This document shows, one piece after another, positions 7,277-16,165 of a DNA stretch of 34,048 nucleotides. Source of the DNA: Nitrospinota bacterium (GTDB taxonomy: Bacteria > Nitrospirota > Nitrospiria > Nitrospirales > UBA8639); contig JACZVJ010000022.1 in assembly GCA_022572725.1 (NCBI GenBank), positions 1-34,048 of the forward strand, in the 5' to 3' direction. Below the pieces are notes generated by a model that saw nothing but the letters and a program-made list of their open reading frames with translations, was not told the origin of the DNA and did no database searches. A program made the position numbers and the translations under genes. The stretch's first letter is position 1, and the number at the start of each line of letters is the position of its first letter.

Positions 7277-7941
7277 GTAAATGCATCTATTGCCACGAAC
7301 GCAAGGGGAAACGTTCTTGCCCAGCCCTCAGTGGCCTCATCTGCAGTCAATGTTGCGGGACCCACCGAATGGCAAGCATCACCTGCCCCCCTGACTGCGT
7401 GTACCTCGATTCGAACGTTGAATACCAACAGAAGCGGGTGGGGGTTCAGTTTGAACAAGACCGCCGGGCTTTGTACAAAGAGTTGTTAGAATTTGGTGGG
7501 GATAAAGCCGGCGAGATTTTCTACTTATTGGAGGCGATTACCTTTAAACATTTTCACGCGCGCCGGGATGCCCAAGATGGGGATGTCATCACCGCGATTC
7601 AATCGCTCCGGCGATCATTCAGCCCCATTCATATCTCCGAACTCGCCTCGCCGGCCTTTACCGAGGTGTTGAAAAAAGAATACAAAGCGTTTACGGACGG
7701 CCAAAAAGTGGATTCGCAAATGGTGAGCGAGGTATTAGATCGCGGGTTAACCTTCATCAACCAATTCTCAGGCAGTGGCCTTCGCTCCACCCGTTTCTTG
7801 AGCGGCCTCATCGGGTTCTTCAAGAGCCGCCACCCCGACGTCGCTGACCAACTCATGAAACTTGGAGACTCGGGCGGGCGAATCATTTTACCCAGTGGCG
7901 TTCAAATGGGGGGTCAGCACGCTCCTCTTCCCACTTCCTGA
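7273..7941 (+). CDS. Cysteine-rich N-terminal zinc-binding-like protein of unknown function
   Basis: The first 45 residues contain eight cysteines (C4, C7, C16, C24, C27, C28, C38, C42) in the pattern CxxC, SCPALSGLICSQCCG, CPPDCVYL. This suggests one or two bound zinc ions. The remaining ~175 residues look alpha-helical and carry no motif that I recognise. Similar cysteine clusters occur at the N-terminus of uncharacterised proteins in several phyla, to my knowledge without an assigned role. The start codon lies inside the stop of the upstream beta-propeller gene (ATGA), so the pair is probably one transcriptional unit. It ends facing the cyclophilin gene, and no hairpin is evident in the 47-bp convergent gap. 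Confidence 0.8.
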   Translation: MSKCIYCHERKGKRSCPALSGLICSQCCGTHRMASITCPPDCVYLDSNVEYQQKRVGVQFEQDRRALYKELLEFGGDKAGEIFYLLEAITFKHFHARRDAQDGDVITAIQSLRRSFSPIHISELASPAFTEVLKKEYKAFTDGQKVDSQMVSEVLDRGLTFINQFSGSGLRSTRFLSGLIGFFKSRHPDVADQLMKLGDSGGRIILPSGVQMGGQHAPLPTS

Positions 7942-7988
7942 TTACTCCCCTAGCCACCCACCTCGTTCTCCCAGCTCTCCTTTGGCAA

Positions 7989-8612
7989 TTATTCAACGAT
8001 CTCAACCGTCATTTCGATGCGCTCAAGTGGCATGTGGTCACGCTGGTCCCGTTTCTGATTCACAATTCGGTCCGCCACTTCGATGCCTTTGATCACCTCA
8101 CCAAAAACCGTGTATTGCCCATCGAGGTGTGGCGCCATTCCGACCATGATGAAAAACTGCGACCCTGCACTGTTAGGATCTGCCGTTCGGGCTGCGGACA
8201 CAATCCCCCGTTCATGGCGGATTTTATTGAATTCAGCAGGAAGCGTATACCCCGGGCCCCCCGTGCCATAACGATCTCGCTTACTCGGGTCTTTCGTGTT
8301 GGGATCTCCGCCTTGAATCATAAAGCCCGGAAGGACCCGATGAAAAATGGTGCCGTTATAAAATCCGGACTTGGCCAGTTTCATAAAACTTTCCACATGC
8401 TTGGGGGCCAACTCCTGGAAAAGAACGAGTTCCATTTCGCCAAACTTGGTTTTGATGATAGCGTGAGGGGCATGTTTACCAGCGTCCTTTTCACCAGCCA
8501 CCTGGGTCACCCAGGAATTCCCAGCTACCACAAAACCAGCTAAACTCCAATACACGATCAAGGTCATAGCCACCCCGAGGGCTGTTTGGGTTACTCGACG
8601 CTTGCCTGCCAT
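7989..8612 (-). CDS. Exported cyclophilin-type peptidyl-prolyl cis-trans isomerase
   Basis: Cyclophilins catalyse prolyl isomerisation during folding. The N-terminus has basic residues and a hydrophobic stretch (about residues 10-30), consistent with export to the periplasm. The catalytic core has FHRVLPGFMIQGGDP with the key Arg at 92 and Gln at 100, SAGSQFFI with F153, and LDGQYTVFGEV. The position of the cyclosporin-contact Trp is His (H162), as in many bacterial forms. The 207-residue size fits a PpiA-like secreted protein. The gene follows rnc by 44 bases on the same strand and may be read from it. Confidence 0.93.
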   Translation of the reverse strand: MAGKRRVTQTALGVAMTLIVYWSLAGFVVAGNSWVTQVAGEKDAGKHAPHAIIKTKFGEMELVLFQELAPKHVESFMKLAKSGFYNGTIFHRVLPGFMIQGGDPNTKDPSKRDRYGTGGPGYTLPAEFNKIRHERGIVSAARTADPNSAGSQFFIMVGMAPHLDGQYTVFGEVIKGIEVADRIVNQKRDQRDHMPLERIEMTVEIVE

Positions 8613-8656
8613 GCCCTTGCCTCCCTTCTTTGCTTTGTCCTCACCCTCTACCAGCT

Positions 8657-9358
8657 TTACGTGCTGAAGAGTTGGTCCAAAGCCTGCTTCGCTGCCATTT
8701 GCTCGGCCTCTTTTTTGTTCCTCCCCAGGCCCCAGCCATATATCTTACCCCTAATCCCCACCTCAACTTCAAACGCCTTGTTGTGATCGGGACCAGACTC
8801 ACGCCTGACAGTATAGACCGGAAGGGCCTCAAACCGCTGTTGACACTGTTCCTGAAACTGGCTTTTGAAGTCTTGGTTATAGGCGAGGAGGGTCATGCCT
8901 TGCAACGTCCCGAATTCTTCGCTTAAGGTTCTCAGAACAAAGGACCGTGCCGGTTCCAGGCCTCCATCCAGGTATATCGCGGCAATCACCGCTTCCAACG
9001 CATTGGCGAGGAGGGAACTTTTTCCACGCCCCTTCGTCACTTCTTCTCCACGGCCCAAGCGAAGTAATTGCCCGAGCTTTAGCCGACTGGCGGCCTGAGC
9101 CAGTGAAACCCTGCTGACCAGCCGCGCTCTCACCTTCGACAACTCACCCTCAGTAAAAGTCGGATAAGCCGCGCTCAAATACTCACTGACCACCAAGGAA
9201 AGGACCGCATCCCCCAAAAACTCCAGCCGCTCGTTGTCTTTTTGTTCTGTGGAATGCTTTCCCTGGAGATGGGACCTATGGGTCAACGCCTCATCAAGTA
9301 AAGCCGATTGGCGAAACGTGTAGCCAATGGATTCTTGGGCTTCATGGGTAAACGTCAT
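8657..9358 (-). CDS. rnc: Ribonuclease III
   Basis: RNase III cuts double-stranded RNA in rRNA processing and mRNA turnover. The nuclease signature NERLEFLGDAVL is at residues 42-53 with E46 and D50, and the second catalytic strand is LANALEAVIAAIYLDGG with E122. A double-stranded RNA-binding domain fills about residues 158-231 (DFKSQFQE through AEQMAAKQALDQL). At the position of E. coli D114 there is N119, a substitution I believe some homologues share. No clear Shine-Dalgarno precedes the ATG at 9358. The gene ends the fatty-acid run, 189 bases after fabF; that gap holds no structure I can identify. The fab-rnc linkage is common in bacteria. Confidence 0.96.
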   Translation of the reverse strand: MTFTHEAQESIGYTFRQSALLDEALTHRSHLQGKHSTEQKDNERLEFLGDAVLSLVVSEYLSAAYPTFTEGELSKVRARLVSRVSLAQAASRLKLGQLLRLGRGEEVTKGRGKSSLLANALEAVIAAIYLDGGLEPARSFVLRTLSEEFGTLQGMTLLAYNQDFKSQFQEQCQQRFEALPVYTVRRESGPDHNKAFEVEVGIRGKIYGWGLGRNKKEAEQMAAKQALDQLFST

Positions 9359-9547
9359 CTGGAGAGTTTACGAAGGGAACCCCGGGGGGCCTTCACCCAG
9401 GCATCAACCCAGGAAAGGGCATACGCAGTCCCAGTGGCCCTGGATGGGAAGAACGTGGTCGCACTGTGAATTGGAGAGGCAATCCCTGTTATCAGCGAAA
9501 GAGCCACTCAAAAGATGTATGGCAAAGAACTGAACAATAGTGCTTCC

Positions 9548-10807
9548 TTAGTTTTCTAAGGGATCCAGCCGCTTCATCACCAAGCACGCATTCACGCCAC
9601 CAAACCCGAAGGCGTTGGAAATGGCAGCTCGGATGGAGGCGTTGCGGGCTTGTCCTACGACGTAATCCAAATCACATTCCGGGTCTTGATTCTCCAGATT
9701 GATCGTGGGGGGCAAAACCCCCTGGTAGAGGGCCAACATGGTAAACACCGCTTCGACCCCCCCAGCCGCCCCTAGGAGATGCCCAGTCATCGACTTAGTC
9801 GAGCTCACCGGAAGGCGGTAGGCATGCTCCCCGAAAACCTGCTTGATGACCTGGGTCTCAATTTTATCCGCAAAGGTTGAGGTGGCATGGGCATTCACGT
9901 ACCCGACTTCTTCTTTGGCTACTCCAGCATCTTGGATTGCCTTTTCCATGCATTGGACGGCCCCCACCCCGTCATCAGGCGGAGCAGTAATGTGAAAGGC
10001 GTCACTCGTCATCCCATACCCAGCCATTTCACCATATATTCGGACCCCACGGCGGCGAGCCTGGTCCAGTTCCTCCAATACCACCACTCCCGCGCCCTCT
10101 CCAATGACAAAGCCATCCCGATCCCGGTCAAAAGGACGACTGGCATGCTCGGGATCATCGTTCCGTCGAGACAAGGCCTTGGCTGCCGCAAATCCCGCCA
10201 CCCCTGTGGGACACACAACCGATTCCGTTCCCCCAGCCAGCATGACATCCGCTTCCCCACGCTGGATAATGCGAAAGGCATCCCCGATGCAGTGGTTACC
10301 AGTGGCACAGGCAGTCACCGCACAAGAATTAGGCCCACGGGCCCCAAACCGGATTGCCACCCACCCGGAGATTAAATTGATAATGACCATGGGAATAAAG
10401 AAAGGAGTCACGCGACCCGGGCCCTTTTCCAGCAGCACTTTATGGTACCGTTCAATAGCCGGCAGGCCGCCAATCCCCGCCCCAATATAGACCCCCACGC
10501 GATCCCTATTTTCCGGGGTCACCTTCAATCCAGCGTCATCCACCGCTTCTTGGCTGGCAGCCACGGCATACTGAATGAACGTGTCCATTTTCTTAATATC
10601 TTTTTTCTCAATGTAATCAGCCGGATTAAAATCTTTCACCTCACCGGCGATGCGGACGGGATAGTCCGAGGCATCAAACCGGGTAATCGGCCCGACGCCC
10701 GGTTGGCCCGACAAGATCGCCGACCAGGTCTTGGGCACACCGATACCCAGAGGCGTGACCAACCCCAAGCCGGTAATCACCACTCGTCGTCGCAGCCCGT
10801 CAGACAT
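9548..10807 (-). CDS. fabF: 3-oxoacyl-ACP synthase II
   Basis: FabF condenses malonyl-ACP with acyl-ACP in fatty-acid elongation. The thiolase-fold active site is intact: C167 in AVTACATG, H307 in NAHATST and H343 in SMTGHLLGAAGG form the Cys-His-His triad. The usual TSTPxxD sequence reads TSTFAD here. The length of 419 is normal. It begins 12 bases after acpP, as in many fab operons, so the carrier protein and its condensing enzyme are made together. Confidence 0.97.
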   Translation of the reverse strand: MSDGLRRRVVITGLGLVTPLGIGVPKTWSAILSGQPGVGPITRFDASDYPVRIAGEVKDFNPADYIEKKDIKKMDTFIQYAVAASQEAVDDAGLKVTPENRDRVGVYIGAGIGGLPAIERYHKVLLEKGPGRVTPFFIPMVIINLISGWVAIRFGARGPNSCAVTACATGNHCIGDAFRIIQRGEADVMLAGGTESVVCPTGVAGFAAAKALSRRNDDPEHASRPFDRDRDGFVIGEGAGVVVLEELDQARRRGVRIYGEMAGYGMTSDAFHITAPPDDGVGAVQCMEKAIQDAGVAKEEVGYVNAHATSTFADKIETQVIKQVFGEHAYRLPVSSTKSMTGHLLGAAGGVEAVFTMLALYQGVLPPTINLENQDPECDLDYVVGQARNASIRAAISNAFGFGGVNACLVMKRLDPLEN

Positions 10808-10819
10808 GAGGACTAGGGA

Positions 10820-11056
10820 TTAGGACTTTTCCTTGATGTAGTCGATGGCCTGGGACACTTTTTGCATCTTCTCCGCCTCGTCATCGGGAATTTCAATGTC
10901 AAATTCTTCTTCGAGCGCCATCACGAGTTCGACTGTATCGAGGGAATCAGCTCCAAGATCTTGAACGAACGAAGCCTCGGGAACCACTTCATCTTCCTCA
11001 ACACCCAATTGCTCCGCAATGATTTTTTTAACACGATCCTCTACCGCCATTGCCAT
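10820..11056 (-). CDS. acpP: Acyl carrier protein
   Basis: This small acidic helical protein carries growing acyl chains on a 4'-phosphopantetheine. The attachment Ser is S38 in GADSLD, within the family core [21 protein letters not shown] strong GAGGAGGT precedes the start. It fits either ATG 11056 (short spacing) or ATG 11050 (MAVEDR...), so the first two residues are uncertain. It lies between fabG and fabF. Confidence 0.98.
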   Translation of the reverse strand: MAMAVEDRVKKIIAEQLGVEEDEVVPEASFVQDLGADSLDTVELVMALEEEFDIEIPDDEAEKMQKVSQAIDYIKEKS

Positions 11057-11116
11057 TCCTACCTCCTCAATAAAAGACTGTTCCTGAATGACTCTTCACT
11101 CCCCAGTTTGATTTTT

Positions 11117-11863
11117 TCATCCCATGTGCAACCCACCATTGACGTGGAGGACCTGGCCAGTAAGATAGCTGGCCGCATCCGACACCAGAAACCGAACGGC
11201 CTCAGCCACATCAGTGGGCTGGCCCAAACGACCGATGGGGATCTGTTTGAGGAGTACCTCCTTAACTTCCGGGGTAAGCCCTTGTGTCATGGCCGTATCG
11301 ATGAACCCCGGGGCTACCGCATTGACCGTGATGTTTCGACTGGCGTACTCCCGTGCCACCGTCTTGGTAAATCCAATCACCGCCGCTTTGGAGGCGGCAT
11401 AATTGGCTTGCCCGACATTGCCCATGACCCCGACGACCGAGGCCATATTGACTATTCGACCATACCGCTGTTTAGACATCGTGCTGAGCACCGCTTTGGT
11501 GCAGTAAAAGGTTCCTGTCACATTGACCTGAATCACAACGTTCCAATCCTCCTCCCTCATTCGCACAAGGAGGCTGTCTCTTGTGACTCCCGCGTTGTTG
11601 ACCAAAATATCGGTGCGCCCCCACGCCTTGAGCACCTGATCGGCCATCCCCTTGACGTCAGGCCAACTCCCTACATTGGCCTTAAGGGCCATGGCCCGCC
11701 GGCCAACTTTCTGTACACGCTCCACGGTTTCCTGGCACCGTGCCGTATCAAGATCCACCACAGCCACATCCGCACCGGCGCGTGCGAGACATTCCGCAAT
11801 GGCTTGGCCAATCCCCTGTGCTCCCCCGGTGACAATCGACACTTTTCCTTCAAGCGACATCAA
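11117..11863 (-). CDS. fabG: 3-oxoacyl-ACP reductase
   Basis: FabG is the NADPH-dependent reductase of 3-oxoacyl-ACP in each elongation cycle. It is a classical SDR: TGGAQGIG (residues 12-19) binds the cofactor, NNAG follows at 89-92, and the triad is S142, Y155 and K159 in the YxxxK spacing. The C-terminal GQVLHVNGGLHMG is typical of FabG. At 248 residues it is of standard size. It sits between fabD and acpP, 37 bases after fabD. Confidence 0.97.
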   Translation of the reverse strand: MMSLEGKVSIVTGGAQGIGQAIAECLARAGADVAVVDLDTARCQETVERVQKVGRRAMALKANVGSWPDVKGMADQVLKAWGRTDILVNNAGVTRDSLLVRMREEDWNVVIQVNVTGTFYCTKAVLSTMSKQRYGRIVNMASVVGVMGNVGQANYAASKAAVIGFTKTVAREYASRNITVNAVAPGFIDTAMTQGLTPEVKEVLLKQIPIGRLGQPTDVAEAVRFLVSDAASYLTGQVLHVNGGLHMG

Positions 11864-11900
11864 TGGTTCCCATTTACAAGGTTCATCATCATACAGGCCT

Positions 11901-12845
11901 TCAGGGAGGGGAATTCACCCGTTGGAGGGTTGATTCCAGTGAGGCAGAATCCTGCACGTTTAGGGTGACGGCCTCGGGGAGAATACGCTTTGCCAATCCG
12001 GTCAGCACGACCCCTGGTCCAACCTCAATAAACGTGGTAATTCCCATTTCCCACATCCTGCGCATCGATTGTTCCCAGAGCACAGGAGAAGGAAGTTGCC
12101 GAACCAGAGACGCACGGATCTCTCCTGCCTTCTGAAGGGGTTGGGCATCGGCATTGTTAATCAAGGGAACTTGCAAATCATCGAGCTGCACATCTTGAAG
12201 GTCCGACGCAAGCCGATCGGCGGCTATTTGCATGAGGGAGGTATGGACGGGCACACTCACCGGCAAGGGAATGACCCGACGGCACCCCCGTTCCTTCAAC
12301 AATTCGATGGCCCGCTCAACAGCCGCTTTCTCCCCCGCAATCACCACCTGACCCGGGCCGTTAAAATTGGCAGCCGAGACCACACCAACGGACTGAGCCT
12401 CTACACACACCTCCTGAACTCTCTCATGAGCTAACCCCAACACAGCCGCCACAAGGCCGCTTCCTGAGGGAACAGCTTGAGCCATGTACTGCGCACGCTT
12501 CTGGACCAGCCCTACCGCGGATGGAAAGGAGAACCCTTTGGCAGCCACAAGAGCGGAATACTCCCCCAAGCTATGCCCCGCCACTGCCGCAGGTTGAACA
12601 TTCGAGCCTTCGAGCAGCCGGAGAACGACGATACTGGTGACGAGCAAGGCCGGCTGGGTGTATTCGGTTTGGTTCAGTTGATCCGCCGGTCCCTTAAAAC
12701 AAAGAGAGGCAAGATCGTATCCCAAAATGCCGCTGGCCTCATCATACAAGTTGCGCAGAGAGGGGTCGGCCTCCCATATCTTTCGTCCCATTCCCACAGC
12801 CTGTGAACCTTGGCCGGGGAAAAGGAATCCAACGGATCCGGACAT
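11901..12845 (-). CDS. fabD: Malonyl-CoA:ACP transacylase
   Basis: FabD loads malonyl from CoA onto ACP. The nucleophile elbow GHSLGE places S92, and H201 in VPVHTSLM completes the dyad. The N-terminal FPGQGSQAVGMG loop and QPALL motif (residues 64-68) are typical. The length of 314 residues is normal. It follows the reductase-like gene by 77 bases and precedes fabG. Confidence 0.97.
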   Translation of the reverse strand: MSGSVGFLFPGQGSQAVGMGRKIWEADPSLRNLYDEASGILGYDLASLCFKGPADQLNQTEYTQPALLVTSIVVLRLLEGSNVQPAAVAGHSLGEYSALVAAKGFSFPSAVGLVQKRAQYMAQAVPSGSGLVAAVLGLAHERVQEVCVEAQSVGVVSAANFNGPGQVVIAGEKAAVERAIELLKERGCRRVIPLPVSVPVHTSLMQIAADRLASDLQDVQLDDLQVPLINNADAQPLQKAGEIRASLVRQLPSPVLWEQSMRRMWEMGITTFIEVGPGVVLTGLAKRILPEAVTLNVQDSASLESTLQRVNSPP

Positions 12846-12922
12846 AGGGGCTAAGATATGAGAAAAAAACCTGGCATTGTCAACGGGAAAATCAACCGTT
12901 CCTCACTTGACAAAGAACCCAG

Positions 12923-13741
12923 CTAATCAACGACAAACTCCCCACCATCGACGCAGATCACGTTTCCCGTTACCCACTGCGACTTCGGATGACTCAACAG
13001 CCCAATAGCTTCTGCGACATCCCGGGGCGTTGTGAGTCGTCCAGATGGATTTTTCCGTTGAGCCAGCGTGAGCATGGCCTCGGAACCAGGAATCTTCCGC
13101 AATGCCGGCGTGTCGGTGACCCCAGCCATAATGGCATTCGCTGTAATTCCCAGAGGGGCAAGCTCCAGCGCCAGTTGGCGAATATGGGATTCCAGGGCCG
13201 CTTTGGCCGCAGACACTGGCCCATACGTCGGCCAAACACGGGACCCTCCAGCGCTCGTCATAGCAAAAATACGCCCACCCCTCCCCATCCACCCCGAAGC
13301 AACCAGATCCTGAACCCAGTACACCAGGCTGTTGGCCATAACATCCAAGGTCATATCCAGTTGGGCTTTATTCGCAGCCTCAGGAGCCGATTTGGCCAAA
13401 AACGGCTTCAAGGTCCCAAAGGCAAGCGAATGAAGGAGAACTCGGATACTCCCTGACATCCCCGGTTCTCCCAGTTTTGCCCGAACCGTCTCAAGAATTT
13501 CCTGTCGCTTTTCTCCATCAGCCGCGTTGGCGTTAAAAAACACCGCCTCCCGTCGGAGCGCTCGGATCTGTCCGACAATTCGCTCAACATTCGGAAGCGT
13601 CCCTTTCCGGTCAAGATGAACGCCGAAGATATGCATTCCCAGTGAGGCCAATTCCAGCGCCACCGCCTCTCCAAACCCACTCGAGGCCCCCAGTATCATC
13701 GCCCATTCGCCCTCTAACGGCCGATCGTCGGCTCCCATCAT
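12923..13741 (-). CDS. SDR-family probable enoyl-ACP reductase (FabL/FabI-like)
   Basis: This is a 272-residue short-chain dehydrogenase with GASSGFG near residue 18 and the catalytic pair spaced as Y173-x6-K180. The YX6K spacing marks enoyl-ACP reductases (FabI, FabL), not FabG-like SDRs (YX3K). HSLAFG at 104-109 recalls the FabI HSIAFA segment. The classical nucleotide loop and the lack of FabI's extra Tyr before the catalytic one are more like FabL. The position between fabH and fabD supports a role in the final reduction of the elongation cycle. No other enoyl reductase is in the window. Substrate and cofactor are inference. Confidence 0.75.
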   Translation of the reverse strand: MMGADDRPLEGEWAMILGASSGFGEAVALELASLGMHIFGVHLDRKGTLPNVERIVGQIRALRREAVFFNANAADGEKRQEILETVRAKLGEPGMSGSIRVLLHSLAFGTLKPFLAKSAPEAANKAQLDMTLDVMANSLVYWVQDLVASGWMGRGGRIFAMTSAGGSRVWPTYGPVSAAKAALESHIRQLALELAPLGITANAIMAGVTDTPALRKIPGSEAMLTLAQRKNPSGRLTTPRDVAEAIGLLSHPKSQWVTGNVICVDGGEFVVD

Positions 13742-13862
13742 GCTCCTCTTGTTATTCGTTCACACATCGAAGACCTGACCCGCCGGGAAATGAATGTTGG
13801 GGCATGCGGCATGATGGCACTCACCGATGACCCACTTCCCCCCCACTCCTGTTTCTCCAACT

Positions 13863-14837
13863 CTACCACCGAATTACCCCAGATGCCCAGGTAAGCCCAG
13901 CACCAAAGGCCGCCAAAAGAATGAGGCTGCCCTCTTTCACCTGTCCGGCCCTCACCGCTTCATCCAGCGCGAGCGGGATGGAAGCGGCAGAGGTATTCCC
14001 AAAGCGATCAAGATTTATTGCGATCCGGTCAAGGGGTAACCCCAAGCGTTGAGCCACAGCCTTCAAAATCCTGAAATTCGCCTGATGGGGGACAAAGAGG
14101 TCCACCTCCTCAACCGTCAAGGCATTGGCCGTCAATGCCTCTCGGGCCGCATCTTCCATGGTTTTTACGGCTATTTTAAACGTTTCATTGCCCTTCATTT
14201 TCATATATTGAAGGCGCTGAGCAAGCATGTTTTCGGAGGCGGGGATGGTGGACCCGCCTCCAGGAATGAAAATGAGATCGGAAAGATGACCATCGGCATG
14301 GAGGTGGATGGACAGGATTCCATTCCCGCCCTCTCCCCGGCCAACCACCACCGCCCCTGCTCCATCTCCAAACAAGACACAGGTTTTCCGGTCGGTCCAA
14401 TCCATCACAGTCGACATCACCTCCGATCCGATCACTAACACATACCGATGACCGGTCTTCACGTAGGCATCGGCCACGGAGAGCGCGTACAGAAACCCGC
14501 AACAGGCCGCCGAAATATCACAGGCAGCAGCCTGCAGAGCACCAAGACGATGTTGAATCCGACAGGCGGTCGCAGGAAGGGGTGAATCTCCGGTACAGGT
14601 GGCAACCAGTATTAAGTCAAGTTCTGAAGCCTGGACTTTGGCCTCAGCCAAGGCTTGCTGGGCAGCATGGGTACCCAGGTCTGAACAGGCTTCACCAGGA
14701 GCGGCGAGGCGACGTTCACGGATTCCCGTCCGCTCCACGATCCAGGCGTCGGAGGTAGCCACCATTTTTTCCAGATCGGCATTGGACAGCACCCGTTTGG
14801 GAACATAGGAGCCTGTGCCAAGAATTCGGCTCTTCAT
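13863..14837 (-). CDS. fabH: 3-oxoacyl-ACP synthase III
   Basis: FabH starts fatty-acid synthesis by condensing acetyl-CoA with malonyl-ACP. The catalytic triad is visible as C112 (ISAACCGF), H251 (VPHQAN) and N281 (FGNTSAAS). WIVERTGIRERR and the GDGAGAVV motif also match the family. At 324 residues it is of normal size. The start ATG overlaps the plsX stop (ATGA), indicating translational coupling with plsX. A 121-bp gap with no clear signal separates its stop from the next gene. Confidence 0.97.
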   Translation of the reverse strand: MKSRILGTGSYVPKRVLSNADLEKMVATSDAWIVERTGIRERRLAAPGEACSDLGTHAAQQALAEAKVQASELDLILVATCTGDSPLPATACRIQHRLGALQAAACDISAACCGFLYALSVADAYVKTGHRYVLVIGSEVMSTVMDWTDRKTCVLFGDGAGAVVVGRGEGGNGILSIHLHADGHLSDLIFIPGGGSTIPASENMLAQRLQYMKMKGNETFKIAVKTMEDAAREALTANALTVEEVDLFVPHQANFRILKAVAQRLGLPLDRIAINLDRFGNTSAASIPLALDEAVRAGQVKEGSLILLAAFGAGLTWASGVIRW

Positions 14838-15865
14838 TCACATGCCAACTTGGGGTTATCCCTCAGGGATTGGGTCAAACTACCTTCGATGTCATGTTGA
14901 ATCAATTCAATCATGCCGCCCTCGGCAAGTCTTTGAGCCCGACGGATAGCGTTTTTGATGGCCTTGGACGACGACCGACCATGGCAGATCATGCTGATCC
15001 CATTCACACCCAGGAGAGGGGCCCCTCCAAATTCGGCATAATCAGTTCGCCGACGCAGCCGCATGAGAGGGCCTGCCAGGATCAAAAACGAAAGCCGTCC
15101 GAATCGTGAAGCGACGATCTCTTTCATCAACATTTTCTTCATGGCCTCTGCCAACCCCTCGGAGATCTTGAGGGAAACATTCCCCATAAACCCATCACAC
15201 ACAATAACATCCGCCGCCCCGCTGTAAACATCCCGCCCTTCAAGATTACCAATGAAGTTCATGGAACTTTTCCGAAGAAGACGAAAGGCTTCCTTGGTCA
15301 CTTCATTGCCTTTCGTGTCCTCTTGCCCGATACTCAAAAGGCCCACCCTCGGAGTGGGTTTACCCAACAGGTGTTTCCCGTACTCATGCCCCATAATACC
15401 GAACTGGTACAACTGCTGAGCCGTACAATCCACCGTGGCTCCCACATCCAACATCACAGCAGTGCCTTGCAGCGTTGGCAGGGTTGCCGCAATGGCAGGA
15501 CGCTCCACCCCTTTGATCGCTCCAAGGAGGAAAAAGGCTGACACCATGGTGGCACCGGTATTCCCCGCGCTAACCACCGCCTCAGCTTCACCTGATTTCA
15601 CTAAGCTTGTGGCTACCCAAATAGAGGAGTTCCGTTTTTTTCTTGCCACTTGAGTCGGTGACTCGTGCATACCAACCGTTTGGGCGGCGTGACGAATCGT
15701 GAGGCGGGGATCAGTGCAATTCAAGCGGTCCAATTCACTCCGGAGTTGATCCTGGTCTCCCACCAAGACCAGCTCCAGGTCGAATTCCTTGGCCGCTTGA
15801 ACTGCGCCTTCGATGATGGGGACCACTCCGTGATCCCCACCCATCGCATCGATTGCAATTCTCAT
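14834..15865 (-). CDS. plsX: Phosphate acyltransferase
   Basis: PlsX makes acyl-phosphate from acyl-ACP for phospholipid synthesis and links the fab pathway to membrane lipid assembly. The family N-terminus IAIDAMGGDHG is present, as are ESPTQVARKKRNSS, VSAGNTGATM, PAIAATLPT and DVGATVDC. The later VVCDGFMGNVSLKISEG and GAPLLGVNG motifs complete the match. The length of 343 residues is typical. It lies 43 bases after rpmF and overlaps fabH by four bases. Confidence 0.97.
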   Translation of the reverse strand: MRIAIDAMGGDHGVVPIIEGAVQAAKEFDLELVLVGDQDQLRSELDRLNCTDPRLTIRHAAQTVGMHESPTQVARKKRNSSIWVATSLVKSGEAEAVVSAGNTGATMVSAFFLLGAIKGVERPAIAATLPTLQGTAVMLDVGATVDCTAQQLYQFGIMGHEYGKHLLGKPTPRVGLLSIGQEDTKGNEVTKEAFRLLRKSSMNFIGNLEGRDVYSGAADVIVCDGFMGNVSLKISEGLAEAMKKMLMKEIVASRFGRLSFLILAGPLMRLRRRTDYAEFGGAPLLGVNGISMICHGRSSSKAIKNAIRRAQRLAEGGMIELIQHDIEGSLTQSLRDNPKLACE

Positions 15866-15908
15866 GAATCGCGTGGCCCAACCCGGTCCGGGTCGGGGGA
15901 GGAGGGCC

Positions 15909-16091
15909 TTAACCTTCTTCTATGGCAATGACCGCCATGCGTTTGTAGTACCCGCAAGATAGGCAGGTCTTATGAGGAAGCATCGGCTCATGGCATTGAG
16001 GACAAATTGAAAAATTGGGAGCGGTGAGCTTTTTATGGGTCCTTCGTTTGTCTCGCCTTGCTTTGGAAATTTTGTGTTTAGGATTTGCCAT
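15909..16091 (-). CDS. rpmF: Ribosomal protein bL32
   Basis: This is a 60-residue basic protein with the L32 N-terminus MANPKHKISKARRDKRR and a zinc-binding region: CPQC, then CLSCGYYKR. The four cysteines make it a zinc-containing (C+) form. It follows yceD by 74 bases, the near-universal yceD-rpmF pair, with GGGAG before the ATG. Confidence 0.97.
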   Translation of the reverse strand: MANPKHKISKARRDKRRTHKKLTAPNFSICPQCHEPMLPHKTCLSCGYYKRMAVIAIEEG

Positions 16092-16165
16092 TGTACTCCC
16101 TCGACAACCTTGGGAAAGGGGGCTTCTTCCCCTCCATCACCCTCATGTGAGGTCAAAGCGGAAGA

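Noticed and set aside
9359-9547. Possible small RNA or terminator in the fabF-rnc gap
   Set aside because: GC-rich partial repeats such as CCTGGG are present, but there is no stable stem followed by T residues and no promoter that I can support.
10862-11968. Long plus-strand open frame of 368 codons
   Set aside because: It lies antisense to acpP, fabG and the end of fabD, which have intact family motifs. It shows no recognisable domain and is a shadow of their codon use.
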